Below, one piece after another: positions 33,606-42,877 of a DNA stretch of 64,000 nt. The first letter of the stretch is position 1. Each line of letters starts with the position of its first letter. The stretch comes from Streptomyces sp. R21. GTDB taxonomy: Bacteria; Actinomycetota; Actinomycetes; Streptomycetales; Streptomycetaceae. A program made the position numbers and the translations under genes. The notes below the pieces were generated by a model. It saw nothing but the letters and a program-made list of their open reading frames with translations, did not search any database and was not told the origin of the DNA. The stretch lies in contig NZ_CP163435.1 in NCBI RefSeq assembly GCF_041051975.1, forward strand, positions 7,605,001 through 7,669,000, in the 5' to 3' direction.

Positions 33606-34874
33606 GTGGCAAGGGTCGAGGTACGGGACGTCCGGGCGCCCGCGTGGCGTGGGGGATTCGGGCGGCTGTGGAGTGCCGCCGTGCTCTCCAGCTTCGGAGA
33701 CGCCCTGCGCGGCGCCGCGCTGCCTCTGCTGGCCGCGACCCTGACCGACGAGCCGCTGCTCATCGCCTCCGTCACCGCCTGCGGCTATCTCCCCTGGATC
33801 ATCTTCGGACTGCTCGGCGGGGCCGTCGCCGACCGGGTGGACCAGCGGCGCGCCATGTGGAGCGTGGACGCCGTGCGGGGTCTGCTGGTGGCGGCCTTCG
33901 CGGTTGCCGTGGCCCTCGGGCACGCCTCGATCGCCCTGCTGATCGCGCTCGCCTTCGCCCTCACCACCCTGCAGACCCTCTTCGACAACGCCTCCACCGC
34001 CCTGCTGCCCGCCCTGGTCGACCGGGAGTCGCTGGGCAGCGCCAACGCGCGCCTGATGACGGGACAGCGCGTCGCCGGAGGCCTGCTGGCCGCGCCGGTG
34101 GTGCCCGTGCTGCTCGCCGCGGGCACGGCCGTGCCCTTCGCGGCCGACGCCGTGACCTTCTTCGCCGGCGCCGCGCTGGTGGCCACGCTGCGGACCGGAG
34201 CGCCCGAGCGCGAGCCCAGACCGGCGGGCAGCACCCTGCGCCAGGAGATCACGGCAGGACTGGGCGCCCTGTGGCGGGACCGGGCTCTGCGCGGGCTGTG
34301 TGTCGCCACGGCGGTCTGCAACATCGGCATGGGCGCCCTCATCGCCACGATGGTGCTCCTGGTCACCGGCTGGCTGGACGCGGGCACCGTGGGATACGCG
34401 GCGGTGATGACGGCGTACCCGGTCGGGAGCCTGGCCGGGGGAGTTGCCAACCGCCGGGTCGTGGCGCGCGTCGGGAGGGTGCGCGCCGTACTGCTCGCGG
34501 GCGCGGTGCAGATCGGCGCGCTCGTCGTCATGGGCATGGTGCGCAGCCTGCCCGCCCTGGTCGCGAGCATGGCGGTCTTCGGTCTCATGGGCATGGTGTG
34601 GAACGTCAACACCACGACCCTCATGCAGGAGCGGAGCCCCGCCGACATGCTCGGCCGCGTCAGCTCGGCCTTCCGTACCCTCGCCGTCGCCGGAGCACCG
34701 GTGGGCGCCCTGCTGGGTGGTGCGGCCGCCACAGCCTGGGGCCTGAACACCCCTCCGCTGCTCGCCGCCGCGTTCTTCGTCCTCGCCGTCACCGCGCTGA
34801 TACCCGCGCTCAAGCCGGACGTATCTGTTGTTGAGCCGGACGACGGCGTGACGACAGCTCACGTCAAGTCCTGA
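33606..34874 (+). CDS. MFS exporter (EntS/MFS_3-like) under DNA-damage-type promoter
   Basis: A 422-residue twelve-helix transporter of the MFS_3 type (enterobactin-exporter-like, macrolide-efflux-like). It opens with GRLWSAAVLSSFGDALRGAALP, has the motif A loop GAVADRVDQRRAMW, TLFDNASTALLPALV typical of this family, and GMVWNVNTTTLMQERSPADMLGRV near the C-terminus. GTG 33606 follows GGAGGGGGAG. Substrate unknown; the family pumps drugs and siderophores. The PafBC-type promoter upstream suggests induction with DNA damage, so export of a DNA-damaging compound is an inference. The gene is followed by pgi with 72 bp between. Confidence 0.87.
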   Translation: MARVEVRDVRAPAWRGGFGRLWSAAVLSSFGDALRGAALPLLAATLTDEPLLIASVTACGYLPWIIFGLLGGAVADRVDQRRAMWSVDAVRGLLVAAFAVAVALGHASIALLIALAFALTTLQTLFDNASTALLPALVDRESLGSANARLMTGQRVAGGLLAAPVVPVLLAAGTAVPFAADAVTFFAGAALVATLRTGAPEREPRPAGSTLRQEITAGLGALWRDRALRGLCVATAVCNIGMGALIATMVLLVTGWLDAGTVGYAAVMTAYPVGSLAGGVANRRVVARVGRVRAVLLAGAVQIGALVVMGMVRSLPALVASMAVFGLMGMVWNVNTTTLMQERSPADMLGRVSSAFRTLAVAGAPVGALLGGAAATAWGLNTPPLLAAAFFVLAVTALIPALKPDVSVVEPDDGVTTAHVKS

Positions 34875-34946
34875 TCAATTAGGTTGGGACCGGCAGCGGG
34901 GCAAGGTACGCAGCAGCACTCGCAGGAAAGAAGGCGGAAGTCCGAG

Positions 34947-36599
34947 ATGAACGCAGAAAGCCGTACCAGGCTCAACCAGACGCCCGAATGGACCGCTCTC
35001 GCCAAGCACCGGGAAGAACTCGGCGAGGTGCAGTTGCGCGAGCTGTTCGCCGCCGAGCCGGGGCGCGGCTCGGGGTACACGCTCCAGGTCGGTGACCTGC
35101 ACGTCGACTACTCCAAGCAGTTGGTCACCGACGAGACGCTGCGGCTGCTGCGCGACCTGGCCGCCGCCACCGACGTGTTCGGCCTGCGGGACGCCATGTT
35201 CCGCGGCGAGAAGATCAACACCACCGAGGACCGCGCCGTGTTGCACACCGCGCTGCGCGCCCCGCGGGACGCCGTGGTCGAGGTGGACGGCGAGAACGTG
35301 GTGCCGGCCGTGCACGCCGTGCTCGACAAGATGGCCGCCTTCGCCGAGCGCGTCCGCTCCGGCGAGTGGACCGGGCACACCGGCAAGCGCATCAAGAACA
35401 TCGTCAACGTCGGTATCGGAGGCTCCGACCTCGGCCCGGCGATGGCGTACGAGGCGCTGCGCTCGTTCACCGACCGCGGCCTCACCGTCCGCTTCGTGTC
35501 GAACGTGGACGGCGCGGACCTGCACGAGGCCGTACGCGACCTGGACGCGTCCGAGACGCTGTTCGTCATCGCCTCGAAGACCTTCACCACCATCGAGACG
35601 ATCACCAACGCCACATCGGCGCGCAACTGGCTGCTGACCGAGCTGAAGGCCGGTCAGGACGCCGTCGCCCAGCACTTCGTGGCCCTGTCGACCAACGCCG
35701 AGAAGGTCGCCGACTTCGGCATCGACACGGCCAACATGTTCGAGTTCTGGGACTGGGTCGGCGGGCGGTACTCGTACGACTCGGCGATCGGCCTGTCCCT
35801 GATGATCGCCATCGGACCGGACCGCTTCCGGGAGATGCTCGACGGCTTCCACCTCGTCGACGAGCACTTCCGCACCGCGCCCGCCGAGTCCAACGTGCCG
35901 CTGCTGCTGGGCCTGTTGGGCATCTGGTACGGCAACTTCCACGACGCCCAGTCGCACGCGGTGCTGCCGTACTCGCACTATCTGTCCAAGTTCACCGCGT
36001 ACTTGCAGCAGCTGGACATGGAGTCCAACGGCAAGTACGTGGGGCGGGACGGGCGCGAGGTGGAGTGGCAGACCGGCCCGGTCGTGTGGGGCACACCAGG
36101 AACCAACGGGCAGCACGCCTACTACCAGCTCATCCACCAGGGCACCAAGCTGATCCCGGCGGACTTCATCGGCTTCGCCGAACCGGTCGCCGACCTGCTG
36201 CCCGGGCTGGTGGCCCAGCACGACCTGCTGATGGCGAACTTCTTCGCACAGACCCAGGCGCTGGCCTTCGGCAAGACCCCGGACGAGGTGCGCGGGGAGG
36301 GTGTGCCCGAGGAACTGGTGCCGCACAAGACGTTCAAGGGCAACCACCCGACGACGACGATCCTCGCGCGCGAGCTGACCCCGTCGGTGCTCGGCCAGCT
36401 GATCGCCCTCTACGAACACAAGGTGTTCGTCCAGGGCGCCGTGTGGAACATCGACTCCTTCGACCAGTGGGGCGTCGAGCTCGGCAAGGTCCTCGCGAGG
36501 CGCGTCGAGCCCGCGCTGACGGAAGGCGAGGACGTGCCCGGCCTGGACGCGTCGACGAAGGCACTCGTCGCCAAGTACCGGGAACTGCGCGGCCGGTAG
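34947..36599 (+). CDS. pgi: Glucose-6-phosphate isomerase
   Basis: A 550-residue isomerase linking glucose-6-phosphate and fructose-6-phosphate. The signature regions are IGGSDLGPAMAYEAL and SKTFTTIETITNA (phosphate loop), ANMFEFWDWVGGRYS, PLLLGLLGIWYGNF and the catalytic-Glu region WGTPGTNGQHAYYQL; the last Lys lies in FDQWGVELGKVLA. Length fits the long, E. coli-like class. ATG 34947 is preceded by AGAAGG; a farther start at 34884 has no support. It stands between the MFS exporter and a conserved membrane protein; together with zwf nearby it sits at the glycolysis/pentose-phosphate branch. Confidence 0.97.
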   Translation: MNAESRTRLNQTPEWTALAKHREELGEVQLRELFAAEPGRGSGYTLQVGDLHVDYSKQLVTDETLRLLRDLAAATDVFGLRDAMFRGEKINTTEDRAVLHTALRAPRDAVVEVDGENVVPAVHAVLDKMAAFAERVRSGEWTGHTGKRIKNIVNVGIGGSDLGPAMAYEALRSFTDRGLTVRFVSNVDGADLHEAVRDLDASETLFVIASKTFTTIETITNATSARNWLLTELKAGQDAVAQHFVALSTNAEKVADFGIDTANMFEFWDWVGGRYSYDSAIGLSLMIAIGPDRFREMLDGFHLVDEHFRTAPAESNVPLLLGLLGIWYGNFHDAQSHAVLPYSHYLSKFTAYLQQLDMESNGKYVGRDGREVEWQTGPVVWGTPGTNGQHAYYQLIHQGTKLIPADFIGFAEPVADLLPGLVAQHDLLMANFFAQTQALAFGKTPDEVRGEGVPEELVPHKTFKGNHPTTTILARELTPSVLGQLIALYEHKVFVQGAVWNIDSFDQWGVELGKVLARRVEPALTEGEDVPGLDASTKALVAKYRELRGR

Positions 36600-36617
36600 A
36601 GAGCGTCCGAACGGAGA

Positions 36618-36648
36618 GGAAGCGGGCGGCATGAGTCCGTCCGCTTCC
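36618..36648 (+). terminator. Hairpin terminator after pgi
   Basis: GGAAGCGG (36618-36625) pairs with CCGCTTCC (36641-36648), followed by CGTAAAAT. Confidence 0.6.
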
Positions 36649-36695
36649 CGTAAAATCCGCGAGGATCACGAAGCGACGACTCGGGGGAGCGGAAG

Positions 36696-37628
36696 TTGGC
36701 CGGTGCACGCGGGCGTTGGATGAGCCAGAGAGTGACGGTGGCGTCGGTCCTGCAGCCGAAGCAGGTGGCGCAGGCCTTCTACCACCCGGCATGGATCCCG
36801 GAATCGGTTGACCCGTCCGTGGACAAGCTCAAGAAGGCACGCATCATCGCCGGAGCCGTCGCGGCCTTCGGCGTCTACACCTTCGTGCAGCGCAAGTTCA
36901 ACTTCGAAGAAGTGCTGACGAACATGCTGACGGCGTCCGTCGTCGTCCTGTTCCTCACGCCGCTGACGGTCGGCGTGATGCTCTTCGTGTGGCGGCGCAC
37001 CGGGACCGTCCGCCAGATGCGGGTGCCGCTCTTCAACTCGCTCAAGCTGCTGCTGTTCTTCATCGGCTCGGTCGTCGGGACGGTGTTCCTGTGGTGGGGG
37101 ACGATGGCGCTCGGCGGCTTCTGGCTGGTGCCGCTCGGCTTCACGGCGATGTGGCTGACCGGCATGCTGGCCTACGCAACGGTGCAGGTCTCCGGGAACT
37201 TCTTCGGTACGGCCGCCGTCCACCGCTGCCTGCCCCCGCTGCTCGCCACGGTCACGACTTGGCTGATGGCGCTTCCTGACCTGCTCACGGGTGACCTGCA
37301 CGGGCTCAGCCTCACGCTGGGCATCGTCTTCATCCTGGGGGCGCCCGTGACGGTCACGGCCATCGCCCTGTTGGAGATGCGCCGGCTCAAGCGGCGCTAC
37401 GGGATCCGGCTGGCCGCCCACCCCGCGACCGTGCCGCAGCCGCGCCCCGCGTACACGCCCCCGGGCGGATTCCTGCCGCCGCAGGGACACCCGTACCCGC
37501 CGCCCGCGCATCCGTACGGCACCGGACATCCGTACGCGCCGCACCCCCAGGGCAACCCCTATGCGCCGCCGGCACCGCCGAACCCGTACGGCCAAGGACC
37601 CTACGGCCCGGGGCCGTACGGAGGCTGA
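36696..37628 (+). CDS. Conserved membrane protein with Pro/Gly/Tyr-rich tail
   Basis: A 310-residue integral membrane protein. Residues 20-45 are soluble; then helices at about 50-66, 75-94, 108-132, 137-156, 180-198 and 203-221. The last ~70 residues are a Pro/Gly/Tyr/His-rich repeat (repeated PYAPP, HPYG, NPYG). TTG 36696 has GGGGGAG at 36684-36690; ATG 36720 (MSQRVTVASVL) has no ribosome-binding site but is the alternative. The role is unknown; the tail pattern is like YIP1-type membrane proteins of actinomycetes. It lies between pgi and a convergent ABC exporter gene. Confidence 0.8.
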   Translation: MAGARGRWMSQRVTVASVLQPKQVAQAFYHPAWIPESVDPSVDKLKKARIIAGAVAAFGVYTFVQRKFNFEEVLTNMLTASVVVLFLTPLTVGVMLFVWRRTGTVRQMRVPLFNSLKLLLFFIGSVVGTVFLWWGTMALGGFWLVPLGFTAMWLTGMLAYATVQVSGNFFGTAAVHRCLPPLLATVTTWLMALPDLLTGDLHGLSLTLGIVFILGAPVTVTAIALLEMRRLKRRYGIRLAAHPATVPQPRPAYTPPGGFLPPQGHPYPPPAHPYGTGHPYAPHPQGNPYAPPAPPNPYGQGPYGPGPYGG

Positions 37629-37690
37629 CCGAACTCAGGCCCCTGCATTCAAGGCGCTGAACCCAAGCCACCACGCTCATGTCATCGCAC

Positions 37691-39997
37691 TCAAGCCGCC
37701 GCGCTCAGATTGTCCGCGAGTCGGCGGCGGCCCGCGCGGGCCGCGGGCAGGGCCGCGAGCGCGGTGGCGCCCAGCACGGCGGCCGCCGCGAAGAGCAGCA
37801 GCAGGGCGACGGACGGAGCCTGAGCGATCCCGGCGCCGATGCCGCTCGACCTCCCCTGGGAGTCGATCAGCCAGTGGCCCAGCGGCACTCCCAGCACGGT
37901 CCCGACCAGCACCGCGGCGAGAGCCGTGCAGCCGGTCGACGTCATGGTGATCGCGGTGATCTGCCGCGGGGACAGCCCGATCGCCTTCAGCGCCAGCAGA
38001 TCCCGCTCGCCCTCGCGCACGGTGCCGCCGATCGCGGTGAGCAGCTCGATCAGCCCGATCAGGGCCAGAACGGCGATCAGCCCGACCACGACCCCGCGCA
38101 GCGGCGAGAGCCCGTCGGCCGGATTCGTGACCGCGTGCACGTCGACGTGTCCGTGCCCGGCCGCCGTGAGCCCGGTGGCGACCCGGTGCGGGTCCGCGCC
38201 GGGGCGCAGCTGGAGCTGGTAGAGGGTCGGCCGCAGGTCCGGGTCGTTCTCGCGGAGGGTGTCGAGCGAGGTGGAGATGACCCGGCCGCCGTTCTCCGGC
38301 TCCAGACTGCGCCCCACGATGTGCAGGATCTGTGGCCGCTCGCCGACCGTCACCCGCACCCAGTCCCCGACCCGCACATCCACCAGATCGAGCAGCCCTT
38401 GACCGGCCACCGCCTCGTCGGGTCCGCTTGCGGCACGCCCTTCGGCCAGTGAGAACGGGTACGGGTCCGCGTGCGTACCGAGGCCACGCAGCGCGATGGT
38501 GCCCGTCTGGCCCGGGACCAGGGCCGCCACCTCGACCCCCGGGTGGACGGCGGCGATCCGCGGATCGCGGGCCAGCAGCTTCCGTGCCGCCGCGTCGTCC
38601 AGGCTCTCGTCGGTCCGTACGGTGAGCGCGGCGGCGAGGCCGACCTGCTCGGGCCTGCTCTGGAAGCGGTCGATGGTGGTCCACGCGCTCAGCGCCACCA
38701 CGATCAGCAGCAGCGGCAGCGCGAGCCGCGCCACCGTCGCCAGCGAGCGCGGTCGCCGCGGGAACGCCTTGTGCCAGCCCAGGACCAGCGCGGGCGACAG
38801 CCGCAGCCCGAACGCGCGCACCCCGAGCGCCCGGCGCGCCACACCCGACAGACGCCCGCCGGGCGGCGCCGCGGCCCGCAGCACCGGCACCGGGGTCACC
38901 CGCCCGGCCCGCCAGGCGGCGAGACCGGTCGTGGCGCCGATGAACAGCACCGCCGTCACGGGCACCGCGAACAGCACCGCGGTGTGCCCCGGCAGCCCCT
39001 GCCACACCCCGACCGCGTCGCCGAGACGGCCGGGGACCCGGCTGCCCAGAGCCTGGGTGAGCGACGCGGCCACCACCGCGCCCAGCAGCGCGAACGCCAC
39101 ATGTTGGAGCAGATAGATGCGCACCACCTGGCCGGGCGTGAACCCGATCGCCTTCAGTACCGAGATGTCCCGCAGATGGCCGCGGATACGGGTGCCGATC
39201 GCGCCGTGCACGGCGAGCGCGGCGGCGACCAGCGCGCCCACCCCGAACAGGCCGAGGACCTGGCCGAGCAGCCGGTTGTCGCCCTGCGCCTCGGCCCGCG
39301 CCTGCTTCCAGTCGGCCACCTGGGTGACCGCTCCGGCGCCGAGGACGGTGACGGCGCGCTGGATGGCGTAGTCCGTGTCCCCGGGATCGTCCAGCCGCAG
39401 CCCGATGACCTGGCCGCCGCTCCCGGCGGTGCGGTGCACGGCGGTGGGCAGGGCCCAGACGAGCCCGGACCGCTCCCCGGGGCGGTAGTGGGGCTCGGCG
39501 CTGTCGGCGACGCCCCGCACGGTGAGGGTGCGTCCGGTGCCGGGCAGGGTGAGGGTGTCCCCGGGGGTGGCCCACAGGGCGCGGGCCAGGCTGCTCTCCA
39601 GCACCACTCCGTCCGGGGCGGCGGAGTCGAGCCAATGGCCGGAGGTCAGCAGCGGGCGCCCCATGGCGGGCGGTTCGACGGTGCCGCGCAGCTCGACGGA
39701 GGCGCGGGTGCCGCGCGAAGCGACCGTGGCGGAGGCGGTGGGATACGGGCCGGCGACCGATCCGACGCCGTCCAGTCTCGCGAGGCGGGCCGCGTCGGCC
39801 GACGGGCCGGTATGGATCCACACATGGGCGCCGTGCGACTGGGAGAACACCCGCTGCCAGGGGTTGGTCGCATACCCGAACAGCGCCGCGGCCAGCAGCA
39901 GCGAGGCGACGATGCCCGCGGTGGCGAGCACGATGAACAGTGCCTCGCCACGGTGCGTCCGCAGATCGGAGTGCGCCCAGCGCAGAGTGGCCCGCAC
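37691..39997 (-). CDS. FtsX/MacB-type ABC permease
   Basis: A 768-residue permease with two FtsX-like halves. The first helix (FIVLATAGIVASLLLAAALFG) precedes a large extracellular part (about 60-260), then helices with the FtsX cytoplasmic pattern GHLRDISVLKAIGFTPGQVVRIYLLQH; the second half has ERDLLALKAIGLSPRQITAITMTS and ends with helices near VALLLLFAAAAVLGATALAAL. It is the membrane part of an exporter driven by the ATPase at 40067, with 69 bp between them, and both lie under the PadR regulator. Substrates of the class are antibiotics, peptides or lipoproteins; none can be picked here. Confidence 0.9.
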   Translation of the reverse strand: MRATLRWAHSDLRTHRGEALFIVLATAGIVASLLLAAALFGYATNPWQRVFSQSHGAHVWIHTGPSADAARLARLDGVGSVAGPYPTASATVASRGTRASVELRGTVEPPAMGRPLLTSGHWLDSAAPDGVVLESSLARALWATPGDTLTLPGTGRTLTVRGVADSAEPHYRPGERSGLVWALPTAVHRTAGSGGQVIGLRLDDPGDTDYAIQRAVTVLGAGAVTQVADWKQARAEAQGDNRLLGQVLGLFGVGALVAAALAVHGAIGTRIRGHLRDISVLKAIGFTPGQVVRIYLLQHVAFALLGAVVAASLTQALGSRVPGRLGDAVGVWQGLPGHTAVLFAVPVTAVLFIGATTGLAAWRAGRVTPVPVLRAAAPPGGRLSGVARRALGVRAFGLRLSPALVLGWHKAFPRRPRSLATVARLALPLLLIVVALSAWTTIDRFQSRPEQVGLAAALTVRTDESLDDAAARKLLARDPRIAAVHPGVEVAALVPGQTGTIALRGLGTHADPYPFSLAEGRAASGPDEAVAGQGLLDLVDVRVGDWVRVTVGERPQILHIVGRSLEPENGGRVISTSLDTLRENDPDLRPTLYQLQLRPGADPHRVATGLTAAGHGHVDVHAVTNPADGLSPLRGVVVGLIAVLALIGLIELLTAIGGTVREGERDLLALKAIGLSPRQITAITMTSTGCTALAAVLVGTVLGVPLGHWLIDSQGRSSGIGAGIAQAPSVALLLLFAAAAVLGATALAALPAARAGRRRLADNLSAAA

Positions 39998-40066
39998 GCC
40001 GCCTCAGCCTCTCGGCTCGCGTACGCCGGAAAACCCGTTCCCCGCCCGATGGTCGCGCACGCCGGC

Positions 40067-40834
40067 TCAGTCCCTCAGTTCCAGCACGCCGGATATCCCC
40101 GCGCCGCGCGACGGCGTGCCGCCGTCCAGCTCCGCGTCGTCGGCGATCCGTCCGTCGAAGAAGCTGATCACCCGGTCCGCGGCGCTCGCGAGCCGCGCGT
40201 CATGGGTGACCAGCAGGATGGTCTGGCCGCGCCCGTGGAAGCGGGACAGCAGCCGCATGACCTCGCGCGTGCCCTTGCTGTCGAGGCTGCCCGCGGGCTC
40301 GTCGGCCAGCAGCAGGGGCGGGTGGTTGACCAGTGCCCGGGCCAGCGCGACCCGCTGCTGCTCGCCGCCGGACAGCTCGCCCGGCATGCTGCGCTCCTTG
40401 CCGGTGAGGCCCAGCTCGGCCAGCAGCTGCTCGCGCTCGGTGCGCGCCTGCTTGGCGGAGACTCCGGCGAGCAGGGCGGGCAGTTCGACGTTGTCGGCGA
40501 CCGACAGGTTCGACACCAGGTTGAAGAACTGGAAGACGATGCCGATACGGCGCCTGCGCTCGACCGCCCAGCGGGCCTCGCCGTAGGTGTCGGTGCACTC
40601 GCCGTCGAGCCAGATGCTGCCGGAGTCCGGCCGCTGGAGCCCGCCGAGCAGATGCAGCAGGGTCGACTTCCCGGCGCCGGACGGGCCGGTGACGGCGACG
40701 AATTCGCCCTGCTTCAGCGCGAGGTCCACGCCGCGCACGGCATGCGCGGGCGCGCCCTCGCCGTAGTGGGTCTTCACCAGACCCTCGGCACGCAGCAGAG
40801 GCTCGGCACGCGGCAGAGGAGGGGTGAGGGTCAT
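40067..40834 (-). CDS. MacB/LolD-type ABC transporter ATPase
   Basis: A 255-residue ATPase. Walker A GPSGAGKST, Q-loop FQFFNLVSNLSVADNVELP (MacB/LolD style), signature LSGGEQQR and Walker B LLLADEPAGSLDSKG are all intact, with the switch His in LVTHDARLA. The ATG overlaps the PadR stop (ATGA at 40831-40834), so regulator, ATPase and permease form one operon. With the FtsX-like protein it should drive export, not import. Confidence 0.93.
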   Translation of the reverse strand: MTLTPPLPRAEPLLRAEGLVKTHYGEGAPAHAVRGVDLALKQGEFVAVTGPSGAGKSTLLHLLGGLQRPDSGSIWLDGECTDTYGEARWAVERRRRIGIVFQFFNLVSNLSVADNVELPALLAGVSAKQARTEREQLLAELGLTGKERSMPGELSGGEQQRVALARALVNHPPLLLADEPAGSLDSKGTREVMRLLSRFHGRGQTILLVTHDARLASAADRVISFFDGRIADDAELDGGTPSRGAGISGVLELRD

Positions 40835-41346
40835 TCCAGCTCCTCCAATTCCTCCTGGCAGCGCTCCAGCCAGTCGAGGTCGGCCTGGAGATGCAGCATG
40901 GCGCCCTCTATGAGCAGCTGGGCGATGCGGTTGTCCCGGTTCTCCGCGGCGGCGAGTTTCGACAGGTTGCGCATGGTGTTCAGGTACTGGCGCCGCTGCT
41001 TGTTGATGAGGGCGATCCGGTCGGCGAGGCCGGTCGTGGGTGCCAGCGCGAGCTTCATGAAGAACTCGTCCCGCACCCGCGGCTCGTCCGCCGTCTCCTC
41101 GTACCAGGCGCGCAGCGCTTCCCGCCCGGCATCGGTGAGGTGGTAGATCTTCTTGTTGGGCCGGCTCGACTGCTCGACTTCCTCGCCCTCGATCAGTCCC
41201 GACTTCTCGAGGCGGCCGAGGGTCACATAGATCTGGCCGACGTTCGGCTGAGGGTACGCGGAGCCCAGCATCTGCTCAAGGTCCTGCTTGAGCTCATAGC
41301 CGTGGGCCGGGCCACGCGCCAGCAGGGCCAGGAGGGCCAGCCGCAC
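40831..41346 (-). CDS. PadR-family transcriptional regulator
   Basis: A 171-residue regulator. The winged helix is visible in MRLALLALLARGPAHGYELKQDLEQ, VGQIYVTLGRLEKSGLI and KKIYHLTDAGREAL (residues 1-95), followed by a coiled C-terminal dimer domain (DEFFMKLALAPTTGLADRIALINKQRRQYLNTM and a final acidic helix). PadR proteins usually repress an adjacent efflux system and respond to its drugs. It is first in the operon with the exporter and is divergent from a sugar-binding protein gene; the palindrome at 41431-41445 lies between them. Confidence 0.92.
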   Translation of the reverse strand: MRLALLALLARGPAHGYELKQDLEQMLGSAYPQPNVGQIYVTLGRLEKSGLIEGEEVEQSSRPNKKIYHLTDAGREALRAWYEETADEPRVRDEFFMKLALAPTTGLADRIALINKQRRQYLNTMRNLSKLAAAENRDNRIAQLLIEGAMLHLQADLDWLERCQEELEELE

Positions 41347-41430
41347 TCGCGCTCTCCTCCTCGCGTTTCTTGTCGTCTGTCGCGGGCAGCCGGACCGGAG
41401 GCCGATGTGCCGCAGGCCCTAGTATCGCCC

Positions 41431-41445
41431 ATACCTAACAGGTAT
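41431..41445. promoter_or_regulatory. Palindromic operator between PadR and the sugar-binding protein gene
   Basis: ATACCT (41431-41436), three bases, AGGTAT (41440-41445) is a perfect inverted repeat. It overlaps a possible -10 (TATACA, 41443-41448) and lies 85 bp from the PadR start and 63 bp from the binding-protein start. A nearly identical site follows at 42782. Confidence 0.65.
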
Positions 41446-41508
41446 ACATGGCCTCTGACGCCGAGCGAAGGTGCCCGGCGCCGGTGTACGTGTTACAGGG
41501 AGGAACCT

Positions 41509-42780
41509 ATGCGGTGGATACGCGCCGCCGGTAGGGGCCTCCTGGTCGTGGCAGTGGTCCTGAGCGGTTATGTGGCCTCCGGAACAGGGGCCGGCGGGGC
41601 TCGTGAGAGCGGCCGGGGCCCCCTCACGCTGGCCACCGCCGGCGATCTCACCAGCTATCTGGGACCACAGCTCGACGGCTGGAACCGCACCCACCCCGGC
41701 GAGAAGGTCACCCTCGTCGAGCTGCCGGACTCCGCCGACGAGACCCACGCGCAGATGACCACCGACCTGCGCGGCGGCGACCGCAGCCGCTTCGACGTGC
41801 TGAACATCGACGTCGCCTGGACCTCGGAGTTCGCCGCCGCGGGCTGGATATCCCCGCTGGACGGCGCCCGCTTCCCGCTGGGCAGCTTCCTGCCGCCGGT
41901 CGTCGACACCGCGAGGTACGAGGGAAGGCTGTACGCCGTCCCGTACGTCACCAACGCGGGCCTGCTCCTCTACCGCAAGGACATCCTCGCCAAGGAGGGC
42001 GTCGCACCGCCGCGCACCTGGGCGGAGCTGGAGCACCAGGCCAAGACCATCGCCCCGAAGTACGGGCTCGGCGGCTACGCGGGCCAGTTCCTGCCCTACG
42101 AGGGCCTCACCGTGAACGCCGCCGAGGCGGTCTACTCGGCGGGCGGCACGATCCTCGGCGACGAGGGCGAACGCGTCACGGTGAACTCCGCCGCCGCCCG
42201 CGAGGGCATCGGGTTCCTCGCCCGCGGGGTGCGCGAGGGCTGGATCCCGAAGAAGGCGCTGACGTACAAGGAAGAGGAGTCCAAGCAGGCCTTCCAGGAC
42301 GGGCACCTGCTCTTCCTGCGCAACTGGCCGTACGCCTATGTCGGCGCCTCCGCGAAGGGCTCCGCCGTCGCCGGCAAGGTCGGCGCGGTGCCGCTGCCCG
42401 GACCCGACGGACCGGGAACGAGCGTGCTCGGCGGCTCCAACCTCGCGGTCAACACGCACGCCCGGCACCCGGACTCCGCCCGGCGGCTCATCGCCTACCT
42501 CACGAGCGAGCCCGTGCAGCGGCAGGTGCTCACCAAGGGGGCGCTGCCGCCCGTAAGAGCCGCGCTCTACGAGGATCCGGAACTGATCCGGGAATTCCCC
42601 TACCTGCCCACGCTGCGCGAGAGCGTGCTCGCCGCCGCCCCGCGCCCCAAGAGCCCGCGCTACGACCAGGTCAGCCTGGTCGTGCAGGCGGTGGTGGCCG
42701 ACGCGCTGACGGGGCACGAAACGCCCCGGGCGGCGGTCCAGCGGCTGGCGCGGGAACTGGCCGCGATCTCGCGTCGCTAG
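41509..42780 (+). CDS. Sugar-binding protein of ABC type, without lipobox
   Basis: A 423-residue family-1 solute-binding protein, similar in pattern to trehalose/maltose binders. Key regions are DRSRFDVLNIDVAWTSEFAAAGWI, YAVPYVTNAGLLLYRKDIL and FLRNWPYAYVGA with the C-terminal GGSNLAVNTHARHPDSA. GGGAGGA (41498-41504) fixes ATG 41509. The N-terminus has a normal Sec signal (RGLLVVAVVLSGYVASG) but no Cys at the cleavage zone, so it is probably not lipidated, unusual for such proteins in Streptomyces. No permease or ATPase follows; it may work with a distant transporter or the alpha-glucoside permeases at 46-48 kb. It is flanked by palindromes. Confidence 0.85.
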   Translation: MRWIRAAGRGLLVVAVVLSGYVASGTGAGGARESGRGPLTLATAGDLTSYLGPQLDGWNRTHPGEKVTLVELPDSADETHAQMTTDLRGGDRSRFDVLNIDVAWTSEFAAAGWISPLDGARFPLGSFLPPVVDTARYEGRLYAVPYVTNAGLLLYRKDILAKEGVAPPRTWAELEHQAKTIAPKYGLGGYAGQFLPYEGLTVNAAEAVYSAGGTILGDEGERVTVNSAAAREGIGFLARGVREGWIPKKALTYKEEESKQAFQDGHLLFLRNWPYAYVGASAKGSAVAGKVGAVPLPGPDGPGTSVLGGSNLAVNTHARHPDSARRLIAYLTSEPVQRQVLTKGALPPVRAALYEDPELIREFPYLPTLRESVLAAAPRPKSPRYDQVSLVVQAVVADALTGHETPRAAVQRLARELAAISRR

Positions 42781-42781
42781 T

Positions 42782-42794
42782 TACCTGTTAGGTA
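42782..42794. promoter_or_regulatory. Second copy of the palindrome, after the sugar-binding protein gene
   Basis: TACCTGTTAGGTA at 42782-42794, directly after the stop codon, is the reverse complement of the core of the 41431 site. It lies about 165 bp before the GH13 start. Confidence 0.65.
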
Positions 42795-42877
42795 TCCCGA
42801 AGGTCTCACTGAGGCCTCGAAGCCGCCAAAAATCTCGGACATAACCACCTAATACCCCACGGCTTTCCGTCTGCTCG

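Noticed and set aside
41347..42780. Long frame from 40891 for the sugar-binding protein
   Set aside because: The upstream part overlaps the PadR gene on the other strand; GGGAGGA before ATG 41509 and a signal peptide define the start.
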